A DNA stretch of 64,000 nt from Phoronis australis (lineage: Eukaryota > Phoronida > Phoronidae): assembly GCA_002633005.1 (NCBI GenBank), contig NMRA01000168.1, positions 501,129 to 565,128 on the forward strand, in the 5' to 3' direction. The notes beneath the pieces are model-generated. The model searched no databases, was not told the origin of the DNA, and saw only the letters and a list, made by a program, of their open reading frames with translations. Every line of letters starts with the position of its first letter. Position 1 is the stretch's first letter. Position numbers and translations under genes: made by a program. Below are positions 1 to 12,000 of the stretch, one piece after another.

Positions 1-455
1 TACGAGTCAGTCAACATGCCACACTGTTGCTGCGTACCGGGATGTACTCATTATGGCCCAAAGCTTGTAAGCAGCCCTGCTGCGATGTTGAGTAGTGGGA
101 GTGAATACAGGTCCAGTCAGTGAAGAGTACAGTTCATCGTTCAATGACCAGATCGGTGAGCCAAACTTTGATACGTTTATTGTGGACTTGTTTAAAGTAT
201 TGGAGCTATTTAGATGGTGCCAGGTGTCTGGCGAGGGAGTCACACGGCGGGGTGTAAGCAGTTTGTGTGCTCAGGTCACTATCCAGTGGGAGTGTTGTCG
301 CGGTACACTCGGGCAAATGGGACAGTTGTTCCTATGTCCGTGAGACAATAATGAGTACATCCCGGTACGCAGCAACGGTGTGGCATGTTGACTGATTCGT
401 AAACAATAGCAAACGACGACCGAACTTATCACAACCGAGATAGAACAATGATTGA
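1..455. mobile_element. Collapsed THAP-element copy forming an inverted repeat (foldback)
   Basis: Bases 1-54 and 348-401 are reverse complements at 52 of 54 positions. Each arm carries the first codons of a THAP-type reading frame (Cys-Cys-Val-Pro-x-Cys context), pointing inward. The homology of the right arm continues outward to about base 455 with the region upstream of the THAP start at 62,939. Between the arms, about 60-290, lies sequence matching the downstream part of the right-hand copy (63,405-63,640); most of the THAP domain is missing. The left arm is cut by the window edge, so the element probably extends outside. I read it as a rearranged, non-coding derivative of the element at the other end of the window. 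Confidence 0.7.
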
Positions 456-2202
456 CTCGGCAGCTCTCACAGTCAGACTATATGAAAAGAAATTGGCGCG
501 AAATGCTTGCCTCCCAAAACGTCACTTCCGGAGTAGAGAACGAATAATTAATTAAATTAAAAAAAGCTGTAATTAAGTGGAAAATTTGTCTGGGATAACC
601 AACGAACCTTATTTTTGCTAAAAAAGACATGAAAAAGGGTTACCTTCGCCTTTAATGTCACATCTCTAGAGAAAGGCACAAGAGCCAAAATTCCGGTGAC
701 GAAAAAAATACACGAAAAAAATGTGTCAAAGAGTCATATTAAGTGAATATACGACCTATGATTTGACAAACTTCGCAAAAGATCTATTGAGTGAAGTTGT
801 TAGCGCAAAGTGACAGAGTCTTTGGTCTGGAAGTTTGAATTACCCATCTTTATCAGACTGCTCAGTGATGAAATAGAAGTCTTCTCCAAACGGAAGGTCA
901 AGGCAAGCTCTGGTTGAATTTACGGGGTCGATAAGTGCTCCTCCTGTTGACAATGTATACTTTACATGTAGACACATCCATACAAAGAAGGTAACAATAA
1001 AAGGAATTAGATGCAAAAGATATAAATCAAGACTTCGTGAAACTTTTTGTAAAACATTTTCCGACGTTGCCGAGCCAACCGGCTCCTTCTACTGGGCATT
1101 GATGACTGACTGTTTCCCTCAAAAATTTCGACGCTCTCTGCCAGTGTTCACAGCCAACAACTCCAAGGTCATGAACCACGAGTCGTACATACTGAAAAAA
1201 GTTCCCAGCTTTAAACCAGGCAACCTCTCTGACATCTCGCTCAAACAAAAAAATCTCTCTGTCCAGTACTCCCTCCAAGTCGACTGTCTCAAACTAGTGT
1301 CCTGCGCCACAAAATTGAACAAACACTATTGAGACTAGACCACTGGCATTTGCCCTGCGAGGCTGTGCTATGTGTTTTTTAAGCGACCATTCGCTATAGC
1401 TGCCTCTCTGCGAGGATCTGCCTAGAAGTTTAAAGTGGAGCGCTTGAGAACAGCGCTCACGCCCGTTGACACACTCAGGATTAACTTACTGCACGTCAAG
1501 CCAAACCTCAGCGTGGTGATGTCGGTGGAATTGTGTACCACATTATCTGCGATTGTGACGCACGTCACGATTCCTATGTGAGTATGAAAGTGTATGGCAC
1601 AACACCGCAGGGCAAATGTCAGTGTTTTCAACACCACAGTGCTTGTTCACCTTAGTTAGACGTGACACTCGTTTGAGACAGCCGGCGTGACGTTACTAGA
1701 CACAGTCCTTGAATTGAGTGGGGGTGTTAGTGAGGCTGTCTCGGTTAAATCCAAAAACGCTTCTTTGAATTTCTGTGAATAGACACGGAAGGATCAGTTT
1801 TAAGTTGTTTGACTCAGGTGTTCGCCTAGGGCCTTACAGATCTTGTCTATGAACAAAGGGCAACGATTTTCTTTTTCGCAGGCAGGCATCAATCCCCTGT
1901 AGAAAGCCCTGGATGACTCTGTAACGCCCGGACAATTATTTTACAGTAAGTTCCAGAAATTGTGATTTATTATTTTTCGTATCTAGTTATTCACCTGGGT
2001 GAATAGTGATGTCCATCGCCGAATAATACATGCTCCTCTCAAATACGTATTTGAGCCAATAGCAATTTTCAGTTGTGCTTATCAGAGAGTGGAAATGTTG
2101 TTAACGCAACTTATGACCTTGCCGCAACAAATACTCTTAATTCGCAAGGTCCATCACAATTTCTTAGTCACACAGCAAAATTTCTAAGAACGTGATCTTG
2201 AA
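456..2202. other. Gene-free stretch downstream of the minus-strand gene
   Basis: No coding exon is supported. Small open frames around 1,027-1,637 show no recognisable motif and no consistent splice sites. A minus-strand AATAAA lies at 1966-1971, about 230 bases past the stop of the Hedgehog-like gene, and is the best candidate for its polyadenylation signal. Confidence 0.4.
1966..1971 (-). terminator. Candidate polyadenylation signal AATAAA
   Basis: Canonical hexamer on the minus strand about 230 bases after the stop codon at 2203. No other evidence for the cleavage site. Confidence 0.35.
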
Positions 2203-3043
2203 TCAGAAGGGGTATCTATGTATGATTGAAAGATACGTAGATGGAATTTTGCATATTTTGTAATCAAAACTCCTCGTAATCATGCTCGTTTTACCTTCGT
2301 TGATCTGTGTTGCAAAAGAGTTCAATTCCTTATACCATGGTGCACCTTCTGCATCCCATACAGTAAGCCTTCTAGATTCACCGACGACTTGAGGACGCAT
2401 GTCAAGATAGACTCTTTCTTTGTGAGCACCAAGTCCTAAAACCATTTGCTCGAAGTTAAAAATGGCGAGACAGCTTCGAGTCGTTTCTCTTGCCAGATCC
2501 ATCAAGTGTTTCGAACTCTTGGTGTGTTGCAGTTCCACGGCTTGACCACTTTGAAAACGGAAATTTTCTTGCACATGCCTTCTTGTAATATCCTGATTAT
2601 TGACTGAGTAAGTTCTATAAGCCGATTTATCCGCTATTTTGAAGTCCTGGAACCTGCCGCGAAGAAGTTCAAGACATTCCAATAACTTATCATCAAGTCT
2701 AAAAAAGTGTTTTCCGGGGTAAACAAAATCCTTTACAGAAAAGTGTTCTGAGAGTTTCTTATTTACGTCTCGCCCGTCTAATAACTTAGTTGTCCTTGTC
2801 TCATTTTTAAGTTCTTCGGGGTATGAATATTCGTGAGCCATGTATGTGGGTACATCGATGGCCAGAAGTTGTGCTTTTGGAAAAGATACCATTTCCCCTA
2901 GCTGTTCTTCTTGTGGAAGTGCGCATACCTCGAGAACGTTGTTAGCTCCCATTTTTACATAATCGAAACCCGCGCACTGAGCTAAAATCGAAAGTTGTCG
3001 CAAATCCTCCGCGGTAGCGTTTTCCAGCTTAAGCTTTGCTGCC
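2203..3043 (-). CDS. Exon 18: end of Hedgehog-like domain plus degenerate M15-peptidase-like domain
   Basis: Single 841-base terminal exon opening after TTTCAG. Its first 60 residues finish the Hedgehog-like domain. From about residue 90 of the exon it reads LSEHFSVKDF, RLDDKLLECLELLR, SAYRTYSVNNQ, FQSGQAVELQH and VYLDMRP. This is the order of M15A (D-Ala-D-Ala carboxypeptidase-like) domains: L-S-x-H-F, R-x-x-x-x-L, S-x-Y-R-x-x-x-x-N, H-x-x-G-x-A-x-D, H-x-D. The metal-binding His of the G-x-A motif is replaced by a residue in FRFQ, its Asp by Glu, and the His of H-x-D by Tyr, so it should be inactive. The frame ends at TGA 2203; a possible donor (GAAG|GTAAAA) near 2,290 leaves the true C-terminus open. 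Confidence 0.72.
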
Positions 3044-6000
3044 CTGAAATAATTCAAAATATCAATATGTTATTGATTGGAAACAAGGTTTAGCACGAGA
3101 AGAACATAGCATTACCTGGGGTCGTAACATGTGGAACCACCAACGCCTCCGAGTCGTTGTGGTACAGCTACTCGCGATTAGATAACGCAGAGTGACCACG
3201 CAGAGAGACCACATGTAGATACAACTATTGACTATGGAAATATCAGCATGTTCATGAATTTTCGAAAACCAGAGGTGCTGCGGATCACGCTGCAGAACTA
3301 TCTTGTCGATATTCACCTGCCCTCATAATGTAGTGAACCGTCTGGGAACTTTCCCCACGAGTGTCTACTGCTGGATGTTTTTTCACTCCAAGCATCTTGA
3401 ACTTGAACTCGGCGACCGTCTGTAAAAGAGAATAGCCATTTCTTCGTAGATACAGATGCGACATCAACATGCAGTACGTAAAACTCAGACCAAGAAAATT
3501 AACTAGCAAAATAAAATGGGGAAATGTAGATTCACGCTTTCTGCTGACCAATTAAACTGCATTTTCAATTAACTTTGTTTCAGATTCAAACCAATGTCAC
3601 CATCGGCATTGCAGCTTCAATGAATCTCGAAATGTGCTTGGACAGACTACTAACCGAAGATTTACTCATATCAACTTCAATACATTCAAGCCATCAATAG
3701 AAAAAGATGCAAAATTTTCCACAATAATTCGAACCGAGTCTTAAATACTTAATGACTTATATTGCTCAGTTTCTTAAATGGGAATATTTTCAACGAACCG
3801 AAAAAGTTTCAACGACAGGCGGATTAAAAGCTTGTGGTAACACAAAGTAAACGGGGTTCTCATAACGAGGAAAAATGTGGTTACCACTCCATTTCTGTGA
3901 TGCCAAGCTAGCGAGGCGTCTTAGGCGATATGCAAGACGAAACGACATCATCCTGTCCGCACATCTATCCATGACGCCATCTTCCTCACTGGCATCGTCG
4001 CATGAGTTGCAGTGCTCTCCGTGTAAACCACACCAGCTGTCAGTCTTCTCATCGTTAATGAATAACACGTCATCGAAGATATAATAGAACAATCTAAAAT
4101 GCAAATAGTACGCGAGTATGACATTACAGGAATAAGCCCTGTACCCCCGATACCTGTACTCGAGTTTTGCACGGTTCATATTAACTGCATTTACAAGTGT
4201 TCTAACATAATTTTGAAGTACGTTTTACGCCGATCGAGTTATGAGTCTACAGCAACTTGAAATGAAATTGTGCCACGTCGTTGCACATAAAATAGTGAAA
4301 GCCCAAAATTAACAGCTGAGTTACGCAAGTACAAGCTGTTTGCGAACGCGATGCATTGAACACTTAAGATACTCTTTCGTAAGTTCTTGTCACTTTAAAA
4401 TAAAGAACGAGCCTACAAAACGCATTGAATCAGACAGTACCACTATATCCGTGGTTTCCACGAGTTGTTTGCCTTAAAATGAAACCCAAATGTTCCACAG
4501 CAAAACATTAACCAAAAAAGTAATAGCCCGGCATGAGGCTTCAAAAGAAATACGCACTGCGAGAATCTTTCATCACTTCTTTTCACAGGGTAAACGATTG
4601 GTTTGCAAAATTCTTCTTCTGACTTCGGGTCCCTTGAACTCTGACCTCTATTAAGAGCCGCAAAGTCATCCCCACACCACTCTATAGAGGGCCAATCACC
4701 TGAATTACAGAATTATTGCGAAGATATTTACCATCATAAGTGATTAGTTCGAAATTTTGAGCATTTCATACGCCGATAAAGTTATTGTCACTATTTCGTT
4801 TATTTTTTTTCAAAATAAAGTAGCCAACTTAAGAGGTGGTTTCTGCCTTCATTGATATTTTGGAGACACAGATTTCGTTACACGACACATAAGAATTTCC
4901 TAAATGATCAAAACTGTATCGTTGCTAAGATCTAATTTACATGGTGATCTTATTTGAGTTGAGGCAAAGAGTAAAGGGCTAACGGCTATTGAGTTCCATT
5001 GACACACAATTTAAGTAATCGAAATATGTCTAAGTTACTGGTTACGTAGTTTAGGGCTCTTTTTCATGAAATGGGAATTTCGACTAAGGTCAGAAATTCG
5101 ATCTTACGCTCTACAGAATTTTCTGGAAAAGGCCCTTTCAAAGCCTCGAGTATTATACATAATCATATTGACATAATTTGTAAAAACTATGTCTAGGCTT
5201 CGGTGTGGGATATAACTAAACTTTTATTCATGAATTCTCAAGTGGGGGCGTGAGACCAAATTAATGACGTAATTCTTTTTAAGTCACTTTTTAAGAAACA
5301 GACGCCAGGCTCCGTTCCCGGAATGCCACAAAAATGGCAGGGAAAGCAAAGGAAATTTAATCCTCAGTGATAGCGTTTACCTCCACTGTTCGGGCTAGGC
5401 CCAGAGCTTTCCGTGCTCCGCTTTCTTCTAGACGTAGAGTGGGACGTGGTTTCTATCTCATCTGTCTCGATACTTATTTTTGAAGAAGAATGGAGGTTTA
5501 GAACAATCATGTTGATTTTGTTCACAGCGGGTGCATGAGTGAAAACTGCTGAGCCCGTGCTTTCAAGGAAGTCTAACTGCTTCTTTTTATCGTTCGTTAC
5601 TCCTCGTCCACAGTGATAACCCGACTGGGGTTTGAATGTTACGTCGCCACCGGACTTTCGCACACTATTCAGTTTTAGAGCTTCTTCCAAGATTTCACAC
5701 CTTGGATGTCCATAACCTGCGTTCCAAGGATCTCCCGAAGAGATGATTACGCTTGGCTGAACTATGTTCAGAAAGTCAACTGAGTTTGCAGCACTACCTT
5801 TGCTACCGTGATGAGCAAGTTTGTATACATTGGCTCTAGCGTGACGTCTTTCGATTTTTGCAACCGTAGTTGCTCCCTCAATATCTCCGACAAATAGCAT
5901 GCGCAAGTTTCCGTACTCTAGTCGAAGTACAATGCCATTGTTATTTTTATTGCTAGTTGTCTGTGAAGCAAGAAGTACACGCATCACGGCAATAGTAGGT

Positions 6001-9000
6001 GCTGTACAAATTTGGTATGATCGGCAACTGTCCTGGCACTTTTCAATGGGTACGTACGTAAAGTTTTTTAGATTATCCTTTAAAGTCCGTTCTTGGGGCC
6101 GTGGATAATAAAGCTTTATGTTTCCTCGTTTCGTTTGCGGAATACGACGACCGATGAAGTTAAAATGGTCGGAGTCTGCGTGGGTAACAAATATGTGTTT
6201 GACCTTAGACATCTGTTTATTGTTAATGAAACTGTCTAGATTACTTTGAGAGAAGTAGCCCTTCGTTTTTGCGGATCTCGAACCCAAATCCACGAATGTT
6301 AAATCTCCACTGGGACACTGTATGACAACGGCATCCCCTTGTCCTACTGGAAGCTCATATACGCGGACAGCGTCCGGTAGTGGCCTTTTCAAACCTAGAA
6401 AAACGAAAACGTATTAGCCAGTATGTTAATTTACAGATATTTCAGTATCCTCGAAAAACGTTAAAGGCACTTTGCCTAAAACACATTGATGAAAAATACT
6501 AGTTATTGGTGGAGCAAAACATCTAATTGTCACATTGCAACTTCTTTATCCTTTTATCACCTCATTTTGACATTTTACAACGTCACGTGGTTAGTCCCGG
6601 TTATTGTACAAGACAAACGCATTCGCGATATTAACATTCGCAGTGTCAATTTACGTGTACTAACACAAGAACTATCATTTCAACTACACAACGATAAATA
6701 ACTCACAACGTAACACCTTGACTCAGCAAATCTGTGAATTATTTCCTGTCCTAGTTGCAAACTAATACAGTAACTGAAATCGTTACCTGAAGCTCCACGC
6801 TTAACATGTATGTTTATGTCTTCTCCGCTTAAAAATATGGGTTAAAGGTTTCTGAAATCATGCAGTGGTATCAGCCAAATATTTAAGTGTGCCAGCAAAC
6901 TAAAAGTTATTTAAATATTCAATGCCCAAGGTCGAACACCCCAATCATTGATTAACCGCACGTTTGAAGAAAAGCCAAAGCTATTTAGTTCTTTGCTCCT
7001 TTCTACACGTATAAAAAATTAGCAAATTGGGCACAACCATATGCCTTAATATTCATGTGAGCGATGAAACAGTTTCGTTTATTTTTGCATGGTGACGACA
7101 GTCAGGACATTGCTTCTTCCCATTGTTCGGGTGTAAGAAAAAAATAACATTTTAGGACCACGCGCATGAACATTACAGCAAAGGTTGAATTAACTCAAAC
7201 TTCAGTTGAGTCAAGTACAAAAACATAGTAATATTAACTTTCTTAGCATAGGCACATGTATCTCTATAATGAGATCAATTGGGCTTACTTCAAAATAAAC
7301 TCTTGTCTTTCATTGATTCAAGACTTGTCTAGTAAAATTGTATTACCGCCTTTTTCTCCAGACAAATGTGTTTCATGAGCAACCACAACAAACTTGGAAA
7401 TAAAAAGGAAATGAAAAAATGCTAGTCGGTGTTAAAACTGAAGTCCGACTCGCTTGACTGCTATCATTATATACCCGACGCCACCGTCAAAGAAACAGTC
7501 GTTCTGAATTTTAGGAACATCTTACCTATAGGTCTACATGTAGGTGATAAAATTGCCTAAGCTGCACATTAGAAAGATATGGCGGCAATATGCAGGCACA
7601 AACTTATATGTGGGTGCAAAATACAACTTTATATTTTCGTAACACACTCATCGACACGCCACTTTTGCAGTTTTTAAAACTATAATTATAATATAAGTGA
7701 TTCGTTGATTAGGGACAAATGTTACCCTTAGTTTAGAACAGCCTCCAGCATCCATTAATAATTTTCAAGTATATTGCATTGGAATAGTTACGTTATGTTG
7801 AGACTCTCCAAAATTAAGTGTCTGATACACTCGACCATAAATCTATCTGACACCCACTGCCAAAGGAAATAAAAATTTTCCATCATTCATCCAATCCATA
7901 CACACGACCAAACATCGCTCTGTGTGTTTATCTACATTTCAATCGGTAAAATACCGGAATGATAAAAGTCAGTGAAAAAACCAATACCGTTTCATACTCT
8001 TAAAGAGGAAGGCGACCATTATATACTGTCATTCCTAGATAAATAATGAATAATACTTTCTTACTCATCCCAGTCACTGTTCAAGTTAATTAAACTACTC
8101 CAGATTCTAATTAAAAGCATACTAAGCGCAGTTTTAGCCAATTAACAGATATTAACAAGGATTTCCCCATCCCGCTCTCTAAAACATTAGTTTTGTCACT
8201 CTCATAAATTCAACCCTCAAATGTTTGTATCAAGTTTAAAAAAACGCCTTATACAGAATAAGTTATTGCCCAACAACAAATCAAAAGACTGACTTAAACA
8301 AACCACAACATCCATTCTCTGACACAGTAATTATGTGTTTTTCGCCTTTATTATCCAAGTGAAACGCCAGTGGTCCATTAGCATGTGACTCAGCCAGGAT
8401 TGATTGAAATCACCAACACAGAGTTTAATATCCCTTTAAATATGGATTTGTCACTCATTTGTGACGTTAGTGGCCGGAACAATTCGCTGTCCTCTTGGTT
8501 ACGCTTCATAGTACACACCTGTTGATTGTATATTACTTTCCATTGCCGCAATCATTTGGTTTCGACAGGTACTCTTGAACTACCCTACATTGAATTAGAA
8601 CTAAGTTGAGTGGGAATTAGCTAGTAGCAGGGTACCACAAGTACACGAACCACATGCATAGTAAGGCCTGCTGGTTGTTAGACAATGACCATCGTCTCTG
8701 TCTGGATAGAGACAAAGGTCATTGTTTAGCTGGTTGTGGGCTTTAGACAATGCGGTGACTGTTCACACGCACGGGTGAAACCATATTCATAGCTCTGAGT
8801 TACCTACGTCAACGGGCAACGGTTCATTCTTGACAAAAACGATCCTATCTCGATGGACCTTCCTTAAGATATCGTTAAAATACTTTATTATACTCTTTAA
8901 GAGCTCCTGGTGCTGCCATCTCGCTGAGACCCAGAGAAAGACACATAGCGGACCAACGTGTTATAAGTTTACGTACACAATGATGCATATGATGTCAAAC

Positions 9001-12000
9001 CCATTATGATGAGCATATAAACAACGGAGAATGATTTGAGCCCCTAGTGTTAGTTTGGGAGTTACACATACATGATTAAATAGGAGCTGGGGGAATTTAA
9101 TCAGATTGAAAATTGACCATCAAACCAAAATTGAAACAAAAAACACTTGCCTTCCGCTTTAACTGATTCAAGGGTACTTACTTGTCATGTACATGTTTGC
9201 CACTGTATTCTGTTTTTTAGGTTGACTGGTCACGACGATTTTGTCTTGTCGTTTTTCCACATCGCAAAATTCAGCACAGTTGGCCAATTTCTTCAATTTG
9301 GCAAGAGTCTCTGGGCTGTTGTCAGCAGTGTTCGAATCACTACCAGTAACACCTAATTCTACTTTATAATTCCCTTTGCTTGAAGGTCTCACTAAGAGTT
9401 TACCTGAAAGTATTAAGTGAGTGACTTAACAAATCATGAGTTTTCGCATGAACACAAAGATGTTCGATAAATGTCAAGCTTGGAAACTCAGAAAGCAATA
9501 TATTCCAGACGATTTATCCAGTACTCATTCGCTCGCTTTGACCGATTGAAGGTAACGCATTGAGCATCATAACGACAGCTTCATACACAGAAATAAATGT
9601 TCGTTGACATGACCATTCGTCCTCTCCATAACGGATGCAACTTTCTTGGTTCCAGCACTGTAGCCATTATCCAAACAACAAAATTACCAAGAATTATCAT
9701 TACCTAGAGAATATCGAGTCAATGATTCTCCCAAATTACATCAATGGTTTACCCTTTTCCACCCAATCAAAAAACCCTTGACTTTCTCTTGCCCCTAATT
9801 TTCCACTCCAAAAGTCTTCCAGAGTATGATCATATGAAATAATTGTTTTGACATTGTTCGCTGGTATGCTCACGTTGATACTTTTACTTACGCCTGCTCC
9901 ATCCATCTTCGCGACGAACTACATCAACGAAATTACGAATTCTGTCTAATAAACTGGGGTCTACAGACGTTTGTTCATTGCCATCCCATATGACGTATGG
10001 TGATAGAGAGGAGGTAGATGACCTTCAGGAAAACCAGCAATAACAACAAATCAACAAAGTTGTATATGTCAAGCCAGCTTCATAACATGCATCTTATCTT
10101 TTTTGAAAACATCACTGATTAGTACAAGGTAGCCTACAAAGATGCACCACAGCAGCTCCGCTACAAATGTGGGGAACATGCGTTTTTGCATAAATGATCC
10201 ATTTTGTTTAGTTTGTATATAGGCAAGCATGTTACAATTGAAAAATCGTCAGTGACAAATTATAGGCCAAGGTTCATTCATATACATATACATATACACA
10301 TACATATATAAATACATACATACACACATACACACATACACACATACATACATACATATATGTGTATTTAAACATCGCATTTGACAAACTTCGCATAAGC
10401 CCTCGTGTCGTGCAAATACGCAAAATGAGTTTGACGTTGGACAAAGAGATTGTCATTTTTTGTCTTCTGGTTTGAACTCTTGATTTTCACATGAATGCCA
10501 CTCTTCAATGTTTCTGATAAGTCTATCAAAAGCCGAGTTGTATCATAATATTCTCAAGTTACAAGTTGTCTAACTTAGCCCATCAAACATGTTACGTTCT
10601 TGAAATTGTTGTGAGATGGAGCCTTTGGATGGAAGAATCTTACCGGCTGTAACATCTACGAGACTGCTCCAAAATGCACCAGAAAATTGTTCTAATTTCC
10701 ATACAGATACGACCATAAGCAGCAACGCCGTAATTCAAATTTGACTCGACACTCACCGTTGGTGACGACGTTGATGGGTTTCCCGTTTACGGCATTTGAT
10801 TTGAGGAGCAACTGGACAGACCAATTTTTCATCCGAAGCCAGATTAAAAGTATTCACACCAATCGTGTCTCCAAATGCCCATTTATACAACTCGTAGTTC
10901 CTAGAATTATCATTTGACTAAATTGATTGAGCAAACGATATCAAAGGTTGAATATTTTTGCTAATTTGAGAATCACCATAACGTACATGCCATATTATAA
11001 TGACAAACAAAAGAATATTTTTGTCCTCCGGAATCCAAAAAAAAAACTAAAATGAGGACATGATCATGCAAGAAATTTCAAAAAATAAGAACACATAAAA
11101 TTTGTCTAACAGGTTGCAAACTATTTCGTCAACGACTCTGTGCATTGTAGCGTGTAGTATAACACTTTCAAGATGAAATAATATATCAAGGAATTTATCA
11201 ACTTTTGACAACATTTTAACTGTGTCAAACTAAGAACTTGTTACACGTAATCAATTATACTCTTACTTTTCCATTTTGAGGAGTGAGATGGACAGCCTCG
11301 CTTGACGTATTTCGTACGGTACACCAATGAAAAGATCCGCCTTGAAAGTTCCAAGTGTGGCTTTTCCCATAGCCGAATGCAGTTGGTATGATAATTTGAG
11401 GACTGGCTTTAATCTACAATTTATACCGGATCTCTTCAAACAGCATCTCAAATCTCATTAAAATAACACTCAAATAAAAGCGCTAGGTTGGAGCGACACC
11501 TGGAGAAATGGAATGAGAATTGTTGACTACGACATCTGGACCACGCTCCAGGCTATGATGATGACGCTGGCAGCAACACGAATGTTGCCGTCAGCAACAC
11601 AATGCCTGGATAGTAGGTCAACAACGACCACAACAAAACTGAATCGCCATAATGGTATGTTTTCATGATGCCTATTTCACGAAATGAACAAATGAAGGAG
11701 AAGCAGCATTTCAAATTGTCCATACCTGTATTGTTAAAACTGTAAATGCGTATTTGAAACAGATTGTCACACGCACTGACTATTGAGATCGTTGAAAATT
11801 TATCGTATAAATAGCAAAATTGGCTTATTTTGGCAGGTTTATCAGGTAAATGATAACTTTGATGCTTTAAAGAGTGTCAAATAATTTTTTTTTCGAAAAC
11901 GCATTATTTTGTAAGGACACATGAAGAACATGAAAAACCGAAGTCATCGCAAAGGTTATACATGCGTATGGATCGGGTATTATGCTTCAAGTACTTACCG

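Noticed and set aside
2203-3043. An active D-Ala-D-Ala carboxypeptidase
   Set aside because: The motif order fits M15A, but the His ligands are replaced (FRFQ-S-G-Q-A-V-E and VYLDMR), so activity is not supported.
3285-3551. Minus-strand frame of 88 codons over exon 17
   Set aside because: It is a different frame from the spliced one. Only the frame giving SLHYEGR keeps phase with exons 16 and 18.
3948-4172. Minus-strand 74-codon frame over exon 16
   Set aside because: Shadow frame; the ADRMM-containing frame carries the motif and the correct phases.
9892-10022. Full 131-base frame as a normal exon replacing exon 12
   Set aside because: It fits only if exons 10-11 are read in the less protein-like frame. 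The alternative explains a clearer coding segment directly downstream. Still recorded as a finding.
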